Source: JAAYYY01 sp964602995 (GTDB lineage Bacteria; Chloroflexota; Anaerolineae; Promineifilales; Promineifilaceae). From it: 11,103 bases of DNA. The position numbers were made by a program, and so were the translations under genes. Under the pieces are notes generated by a model. The model had not been told where the DNA came from and did not search any database. It saw nothing but the letters and a program-made list of their open reading frames with translations. The stretch spans positions 1 through 11,103 of the forward strand of contig CAZRTM010000122.1 in the NCBI GenBank assembly GCA_964602995.1, given 5' to 3'. Shown piece by piece: positions 7,108 to 11,103 of this stretch; position 1 is the stretch's first letter, and each line of letters begins with the position of its first letter.

Positions 7108-7536
7108 CTAATTCATCTCCGGATCCGCCGCCCTCCGCCACATAAGCTGCAACAGCAACGACCCATACACGTCACAGACATCGCTGCCGGAGTAAACCAC
7201 CGGCTCGCCCTCATATTCCAGCTCACACTCAAAGCCATCGGCCGTCTGTCTCAACACCATCCTCGAACCATACTGCTGCAGCAGCTCCCGCAACTGCGTC
7301 TCCGTCGGCACCCATACCGCTTCAGTCTGCAAGATGAAATCCAGCGCCCACTCAGCCGTGCCATGAAAGGTAACGACCGGCGACCCGTGAAACAGATCCG
7401 TATAAGCCATCACCTCCGTCAAAACAAAGCGACGTTCATCCAGCCCCCGTTCCGGGATAGCAAACGTATCATGCAGTTCCGGCTGCCATTCCAACCCCGC
7501 CTTCTTCAATTGCACCGCCATCGCCAGACTAAGCAT
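7108..7536 (-). CDS. Conserved-looking hypothetical protein, 142 aa
   Basis: A soluble, acidic small protein with no signal peptide or membrane segment and no catalytic motif that I recognise. The N-terminal two thirds (AVQLKKAGLEWQPELHD, AIPERGLDERRFVLTEVMA, VVTFHGTAEWALDFIL, VWVPTETQLRELLQQYG) resembles a short protein type I recall from Chloroflexota genomes. Some database entries of that type carry an automatic 'pilus assembly protein CpaE' name. None of CpaE's receiver or ATPase features is present, so that name should not be transferred. The ATG at 7536 has an excellent Shine-Dalgarno (GAGGAGGTG at 7541-7549) and a TATAAT 29 nt upstream, which strongly supports a real, expressed gene. 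Heptamer arrays flank it on both sides. It is divergent from the 222-aa hypothetical gene and probably monocistronic. Function unknown. Confidence 0.8.
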   Translation of the reverse strand: MLSLAMAVQLKKAGLEWQPELHDTFAIPERGLDERRFVLTEVMAYTDLFHGSPVVTFHGTAEWALDFILQTEAVWVPTETQLRELLQQYGSRMVLRQTADGFECELEYEGEPVVYSGSDVCDVYGSLLLQLMWRRAADPEMN

Positions 7537-7540
7537 AAGG

Positions 7541-7549
7541 CACCTCCTC
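7541..7549 (-). promoter_or_regulatory. Strong Shine-Dalgarno of the 142-aa gene
   Basis: Read on the minus strand this is GAGGAGGTG, with GGAGG 6 nt before the ATG. It is the strongest ribosome site in the window and fixes the start codon. Confidence 0.75.
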
Positions 7550-7565
7550 GGTCCGTGTTCCTATG

Positions 7566-7571
7566 ATTATA
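7566..7571 (-). promoter_or_regulatory. Candidate -10 hexamer for the 142-aa gene
   Basis: A perfect TATAAT on the minus strand. Transcription starting about 7 nt downstream would give a leader of roughly 20 nt holding the strong Shine-Dalgarno sequence. No good -35 hexamer is visible at 16-18 bp. Confidence 0.5.
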
Positions 7572-7607
7572 CGCATTTTCCCCAGCCACGCCGCGGATTC
7601 TTCTGCC

Positions 7608-7637
7608 GCAGATAAACGCGGATGAACGCAGATAGAG
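7608..7637. repeat. Degenerate decamer direct repeat (three units)
   Basis: Three adjoining units, GCAGATAAAC, GCGGATGAAC and GCAGATAGAG. A partial unit (GCGGATTC) lies just before them at 7593-7600. From memory, runs of this AACGCAGAT type are common intergenic filler in several phyla. Confidence 0.65.
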
Positions 7638-7669
7638 ACTGGAGAATGGAGAATTGGAGATTAGAGATT
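7635..7669. repeat. G-rich heptamer arm, inverted relative to the main arrays
   Basis: Five consecutive 7-nt units (GAGACTG, GAGAATG, GAGAATT, GGAGATT, AGAGATT) are degenerate complements of the AATCTCC/AGTCTCC units that begin 16 nt further on. Together they form an imperfect inverted repeat able to fold into a long hairpin. Confidence 0.7.
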
Positions 7670-7685
7670 ATGAACGTGAAAAGTC

Positions 7686-7741
7686 AATCTCCAGTCTCCA
7701 ATCTCCAGTCTCCAATCTCCAGTCTCCAATCTCCAATCTCC
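7686..7741. repeat. Heptamer cluster 3 (eight units, alternating AATCTCC/AGTCTCC)
   Basis: Eight perfect contiguous heptamers in the order A, G, A, G, A, G, A, A at the second base (AATCTCC versus AGTCTCC). The alternation suggests that a 14-bp unit was duplicated. It is the longest array in the window. Confidence 0.9.
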
Positions 7742-7789
7742 CCGTCTTCCGCAGTTGCACATCCTCCCCCATTCTGGCAGACTCCCTCC

Positions 7790-8458
7790 ATGCAGCGCGA
7801 CCCAACTACCTTTGACTGGCGTGTTTATGCCGACGCTACCTTTGCCGGGCTGTCGGCGCTTATCCCCTTTCCGCTGGTGGACCTTGTTTTCGAGCAGTTC
7901 TTCAAGCGGCGTATGGTGGGGGTGATTGCGCGGCAGCGGGGGCAACGGTTGTCGCCTGCGGCGAAGAGCAGCCTGAATCGCCTCGGCTGCTCCTGGCAAA
8001 GTTGCCTGCTGTTCGTTCCCTGGCTGTTCTATAAACTGCTCACCCTCCTTTCGCGCAAAATTCTCTATTTCCTGGCGGTCAAGGAAGCGGTCGATAATCT
8101 TAACTACTACTGGCACCGCGCTTTCCTGATCGACTACATGGTGTGGGCCGGGCATCTCGACGAGAGCGCCTCGCCGCAGCGTGCAGAAACGGCCATGCGC
8201 CAGACCTTATCCTCCGCCGGCAATAGCCCCCTCACGAAAGTGGCCCAGCAAGTTGTGCGCCAATCACGGCACGTGCTGCGCACCCTTTGGCGCGTGGCGC
8301 GCCGCGCTGAGGAAGACGAAATCGCGGCACAAGAGAAAGCCACGCTACGCGCCACCTGGAGCGAGCTACAACCGTACCTACGCCAGGTCGCCCAACAATA
8401 CGAACAATTTTACGAAGCCTTGGAGACCCCCCACCCAACAAACCAACCACCCGCCTAA
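7790..8458 (+). CDS. Hypothetical membrane-associated protein, 222 aa
   Basis: I do not recognise this family. From the ATG at 7790 the protein has two hydrophobic stretches, near residues 17-34 (ATFAGLSALIPFPLVDLVF) and about 72-97 (CLLFVPWLFYKLLTLLSRKILYFLAV). A Tyr/Trp-rich segment (NLNYYWHRAFLIDYMVWAG) follows, then a charged helical C-terminal half (RVARRAEEDEIAAQEKATLR) likely to form a coiled coil in the cytoplasm. The proline-rich last residues fall in a repeated sequence. The frame is open back to ATG 7622, but those 56 residues mostly translate the intergenic repeats (NLQSPISSLQSPIS), so they are rejected. No Shine-Dalgarno precedes 7790, and a GTG at 7820 region or another start is possible. 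It is divergent from the 142-aa gene and converges on the metallopeptidase gene with a 9-bp gap. Confidence 0.65.
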   Translation: MQRDPTTFDWRVYADATFAGLSALIPFPLVDLVFEQFFKRRMVGVIARQRGQRLSPAAKSSLNRLGCSWQSCLLFVPWLFYKLLTLLSRKILYFLAVKEAVDNLNYYWHRAFLIDYMVWAGHLDESASPQRAETAMRQTLSSAGNSPLTKVAQQVVRQSRHVLRTLWRVARRAEEDEIAAQEKATLRATWSELQPYLRQVAQQYEQFYEALETPHPTNQPPA

Positions 8459-8468
8459 CCAACCACCC
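8441..8468. repeat. 12-bp direct repeat across the ends of convergent genes
   Basis: AACCAACCACCC occurs at 8441-8452 and again at 8457-8468. The repeat spans the last codons of the 222-aa gene, the 9-bp gap and the first base of the metallopeptidase stop. On the minus strand it reads as GGGTGGTTGGTT, a G-rich stretch. Confidence 0.7.
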
Positions 8469-8851
8469 TAATACGCCCCCAACTCCCGCAACCGGTCATC
8501 ACTAATCCCAAAATGGTGCGCAATCTCGTGGATCACCGTGCGCTTCACCTGCTCCCGAATGCGCTGCGGGTTGCCGCGGGCTGCGCGCTCGATTGGTCCC
8601 TGGAAGAGCGTAATCGTATCCGGCGGCACCAGATTATAGCCCTGCGTCCGCTCCGTGAGCGGAATGCCGTAGTAGAGACCCAGCAGCGTTTGCCCGGGCG
8701 ATAACCCCGCCTCGTACTTGTCGCGACGTGTGGGCCACGCCTGCACCAGCACCTCAATATTACTCATCTTCTCGGCGAAAAAGGGCGGTAGCTCGTCCAG
8801 CGCTTCGACCACTAGCTGCTCGAACGCCTCTGCAGAAAGCATCAATGACAT
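8468..8851 (-). CDS. Small zincin-like metallopeptidase (HExxH)
   Basis: A 127-aa soluble protein of the short 'metallopeptidase family protein' group (Pfam Zincin_1, formerly a DUF). The C-terminal zinc site HEIAHHFGISD contains His108, Glu109 and His112, with Asp118 as a likely further ligand. The sequence before it (GLYYGIPLTERTQGYNLVPPDTITLFQGPIE) is also typical. Length is normal for the family. No signal peptide or membrane segment is present, so it is probably cytoplasmic. Substrates of this family are not known. The ATG at 8851 follows the second histidine kinase by 30 bp on the same strand, with AAGGAG 11 nt upstream, a slightly long spacing. Cotranscription with the kinase is likely and may mean a regulated protease, though this is inference. 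Confidence 0.88.
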   Translation of the reverse strand: MSLMLSAEAFEQLVVEALDELPPFFAEKMSNIEVLVQAWPTRRDKYEAGLSPGQTLLGLYYGIPLTERTQGYNLVPPDTITLFQGPIERAARGNPQRIREQVKRTVIHEIAHHFGISDDRLRELGAY

Positions 8852-8881
8852 CTTACTTCTGGCTCCTTCCCTACGGCCTGT

Positions 8882-11017
8882 CTATGCTGGAAGTGTAATC
8901 TTGAACTCGCTCCCACCGCCCGGTGCATCTTCAACCCAAATTCTGCCCTCATGCGCCCTGACGACGAGGTGGCAAAAAGCCAGCCCCAGACCGGTGCCTT
9001 TGCGCATGGCGCGGCCTGCGCCTCCGGGCACCTGACTGAACTTCTGGAAAATATACTCCTTATAATCATCGGGAATTCCTTCCCCGTCATCGCGCACTGA
9101 TAGATAAATCGAGCCGTTCCCACGATAGGCAGAAACCGTAATCTGTCCGCCAGGCTGCGTGTATTTGAAGGCATTGTTTACCAGATTATCCACAACTCGG
9201 CTCGTCAGGCGAGGATCCAGCGGAACCTCCAGATTGTCATGGCAAACCAGCTTCAACGTCTTTTCCTCAGCCGCCGCCTGCACATAGAACGGATCCAGCC
9301 TTTCCGCCAGCAAGCGGTCCAGCAACACCTTCTCAATGTGCGGGCGCAGCTCGCCCGATTCGATCTTACTCACAGTCAGAATATCGTCAATCATGCCGTC
9401 TAACTGTTGCGCGGCGCGCGTCGTGCGCTCCACCACCCGCTCTTGCAGATCCTCGCGTCCGTTCTCCGGCAGCCGCTGCAACAGGCCCAGGCTGGCCGAT
9501 ATCGTGGTCAGCGGCGTCCGCAGATCATGGACAATCATATGCGTCAGATCGTCGCGCATCCCCTCGGCCTGGCGCAAATCCCGGTAGGCAACCGCCAGCT
9601 CTTCCGTGCGCGCCGAAATGATGCTATCCGCCCGGCGCACCACCACCAGCAGAACGGCAAATAACAACCCCATTGTCACCACCGCAATCAACAATCCCCC
9701 AATGCGCGTTTGCATTATGGTGCGTGTTAGCTGCGGTAGCTCCATCGAGGTGGCCAGCACCGCAGCCGGTGCGCCCGACGGTCCAATCGCTATATAGCTG
9801 CGCACCCTATGCACCGCGTCACCGTCCGGCGCGGCCGCTACGCCGCCATACGCATCATGCTCTGATGCTTCATACTCCGGACGCATCAACCGCACCACTG
9901 TCTCACCTCCCAACACCTCTTGCCACCAGGCACGCCGGTGGTCGGCATATCCGGCTAATCTCTCTGTATCTTGGGGATAGAGACGGTGGCCCTCCACATC
10001 GTAAAGGGCAAATTCATCTACGGGCAGAGCATAAAGGCGGGGAATGAATGCTTCCCGCACTTCTTCGCCGCTGGCATCAGGCGGCAACTGTCCTTCAATG
10101 TCTGCTACAAATGCTTCCAATATGCCAATCGAGCTGACACTGATCTCCTCTGTTAAGATGCGCTCGGCAAAGTGGGTAATCAGGTAAGAGGTGACCAGCG
10201 CTGCCAGCATCGTCAAAATCACAGAGGCAGCCACATAGTAGCGTATCAGGCTAAACTGGCGCACCTGCTCGTATGCCATGAACAGCACCCGCGCTGCGAA
10301 CAGGAAGCTGAGGAGCAGGAAAATGTGATACGACCACCAGCTCAGATTCCATAACGGAAAGAGATGCAGGCTTATGCTCCCTTCCATCAGCCAGATGGAA
10401 ACCAGCGCCAGCGCGCCGTCAATGGGTGCGCGCTCTTCCCGCCACGTCTGCCAGAATTGGAACGCGGCCAGCAACCAGACCGCTGCCGTAAACAAGAGCA
10501 GCAGCCGCCGGTGCCAGGGCGCTGCGTTGCTTTCTATCACAGCCAGCCAGTGGGGCATGGTCAGCACCACCGATATATAGAACATGACGCCGACAGCAGC
10601 TCCGATGACGAAACGCACCAGGAAAGGTCTTGACAACCCGCGCGGCTGGTCGAAGCTGGCCACGGCGAAAATGGTGCCGCCGCTGAACATGGTCAGCCAT
10701 GCCGACCAGCTTACAGCCGGCACAGCGGGGTGCGAGGCGGGGATGATGGCCCCAGGCGTCGTCAGCCCGTGGATGATGAAAAGCACGCCCATCACAGCGA
10801 AAGCCACAGCAGCCAGCATATGGCGCGGCCGCGCCACCGGCCCCAGCGCCACAATCAGCAAGAATGAAACTACAGTCGCTGCGAATGAGGTGAAAGTGAC
10901 AATGTAGAAGTGAAATAGGGGAACGTTGAATGTCGGATCCAGCTCGGGGCGTAGCCAGAGCAAGAGCAGCACGAAGAGCGGAACCAGCAGGATGGCAGCA
11001 ATGAGAGCGCGACGCAT
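8882..11017 (-). CDS. Membrane sensor histidine kinase with extracytoplasmic domain
   Basis: A 711-aa sensor kinase from the ATG at 11017 (713 aa if GTG 11023 is used; positions here count from the GTG). About eight hydrophobic segments fill residues 5-250. Another TM near 262-283 precedes an extracytoplasmic domain at about 285-438 that has a Cache/PAS-like look (FALYDVEGHRLYPQ; YIAIGPSGAPAAVLATSMEL). A last TM lies at 441-462, followed by a short coiled coil. HisKA carries His499 in MIVHDLRTPLTT. The ATPase has the N-box LVNNAFKYTQPGG, the G1 box DDGEGIP and the G2 box GTGLGLAFC; all are intact. No receiver domain or partner regulator lies within reach. Its catalytic core closely resembles that of the kinase at 88-2523, but the sensor half differs. 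The ATG is preferred because a TATAAT sits exactly 6 nt upstream, leaving the GTG before the expected transcript start. Confidence 0.93.
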   Translation of the reverse strand: MRRALIAAILLVPLFVLLLLWLRPELDPTFNVPLFHFYIVTFTSFAATVVSFLLIVALGPVARPRHMLAAVAFAVMGVLFIIHGLTTPGAIIPASHPAVPAVSWSAWLTMFSGGTIFAVASFDQPRGLSRPFLVRFVIGAAVGVMFYISVVLTMPHWLAVIESNAAPWHRRLLLLFTAAVWLLAAFQFWQTWREERAPIDGALALVSIWLMEGSISLHLFPLWNLSWWSYHIFLLLSFLFAARVLFMAYEQVRQFSLIRYYVAASVILTMLAALVTSYLITHFAERILTEEISVSSIGILEAFVADIEGQLPPDASGEEVREAFIPRLYALPVDEFALYDVEGHRLYPQDTERLAGYADHRRAWWQEVLGGETVVRLMRPEYEASEHDAYGGVAAAPDGDAVHRVRSYIAIGPSGAPAAVLATSMELPQLTRTIMQTRIGGLLIAVVTMGLLFAVLLVVVRRADSIISARTEELAVAYRDLRQAEGMRDDLTHMIVHDLRTPLTTISASLGLLQRLPENGREDLQERVVERTTRAAQQLDGMIDDILTVSKIESGELRPHIEKVLLDRLLAERLDPFYVQAAAEEKTLKLVCHDNLEVPLDPRLTSRVVDNLVNNAFKYTQPGGQITVSAYRGNGSIYLSVRDDGEGIPDDYKEYIFQKFSQVPGGAGRAMRKGTGLGLAFCHLVVRAHEGRIWVEDAPGGGSEFKITLPA

Positions 11018-11023
11018 AGCCAC

Positions 11024-11029
11024 ATTATA
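11024..11029 (-). promoter_or_regulatory. Candidate -10 hexamer placed for a leaderless kinase mRNA
   Basis: A perfect TATAAT on the minus strand is followed by 6 nt and then the ATG at 11017, the spacing at which transcription would begin on the start codon itself. No Shine-Dalgarno precedes the ATG. No convincing -35 hexamer is visible in the upstream sequence. Confidence 0.45.
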
Positions 11030-11103
11030 ACCTATCTACAGAACAGCGAAACCAAACTGGAGTACCATTCTCTGGCAACCACAGACAAAACGCCCGGTTG
11101 AAG
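11030..11103. other. Trailing edge: upstream region of the second kinase
   Basis: No gene can be supported. All three minus-strand frames are open from the window edge to stops near 11026-11040, so openness here says nothing. The sequence is less GC-rich than the neighbouring genes, as expected for a promoter region. Confidence 0.4.

Larger units (their letters stand above)
7537..7789. other. Divergent intergenic region packed with short repeats
   Basis: This region separates the divergent 142-aa and 222-aa genes. From left to right it holds the ribosome site and TATAAT for the minus-strand gene, decamer repeats, a G-rich heptamer-like arm, a short spacer, a long C-rich heptamer array and about 48 bp of unique sequence. 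No convincing promoter or ribosome site for the + strand gene was found. An open frame runs through it from 7622, but most of its extra residues are translated repeat. Confidence 0.6.

Noticed and set aside
7012..7741. CRISPR array
   Set aside because: The repeats are contiguous 7-nt units with no unique spacers, and no cas gene is present.
7622..7741. A real repeat-containing protein domain at the start of the 222-aa gene
   Set aside because: The residues are a direct translation of intergenic repeats also present in untranslated DNA at 7012-7103.
7012..7741. Transposon or cassette carrying the 142-aa gene between heptamer arrays
   Set aside because: There is no transposase, the flanking arrays differ in length and unit type, and no target-site duplication is evident. 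Tandem expansion explains them more simply.
1..11103. tRNA-Sec (selC) or a selenoprotein with in-frame UGA near selA
   Set aside because: No cloverleaf with a long variable arm was seen in the intergenic stretches, and no gene in the window needs a UGA readthrough to complete a domain. This was by eye; a covariance-model search would be decisive.

Overview
The window looks like a chromosomal segment of a Chloroflexota bacterium, most likely of the Anaerolineae/Caldilineae group. This is inferred from the moderately GC-rich coding sequence, the gene repertoire (large orphan membrane histidine kinases, short lineage-restricted hypothetical proteins, a small zincin) and heptameric microsatellites between genes. 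No rRNA, tRNA, CRISPR array, transposase or phage gene was seen.

Layout. On the + strand, 88-3232 holds a membrane histidine kinase (TM-GAF-PAS-HisKA-HATPase) followed by an FmdE-family protein with a C-terminal four-cysteine zinc module. A compact run of stem-loops (3233-3298) separates these from a convergent minus-strand operon read from 6959 down to 3299: a small four-TM membrane protein of unknown function, SelA (selenocysteine synthase) and an AidB/ACAD-like acyl-CoA dehydrogenase. The junctions are almost seamless (1-nt gap, then stop directly abutting start), and each downstream gene has a Shine-Dalgarno sequence inside the gene before it. Between 6960 and 7789 lies a repeat-rich zone: heptamer arrays of AATCTCC/AGTCTCC type, a short inverted counterpart and a decamer repeat. 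A 142-aa hypothetical gene on the minus strand sits within it. Next come a 222-aa membrane-associated hypothetical (+ strand) and, converging on it, a minus-strand pair: a second orphan histidine kinase (8882-11017) and a 127-aa HExxH metallopeptidase.

How the genes work together. Two hybrid-free kinases with very similar catalytic cores and quite different sensor halves bracket the window, and neither has a response regulator nearby. SelA implies that the organism makes selenocysteine, so selB, selC, selD and selenoproteins should lie elsewhere. The FmdE-like protein belongs to a family linked to molybdenum/tungsten formylmethanofuran dehydrogenases. It and SelA may both point to Mo/W/Se oxidoreductase metabolism, but this is inference from proximity only.

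I did not find a clearly new multi-gene system. The points most worth a second look are the SelA operon with its unknown membrane protein, the -10-like hexamers placed as for leaderless mRNAs before both kinases, and the heptamer arrays around the 142-aa gene.
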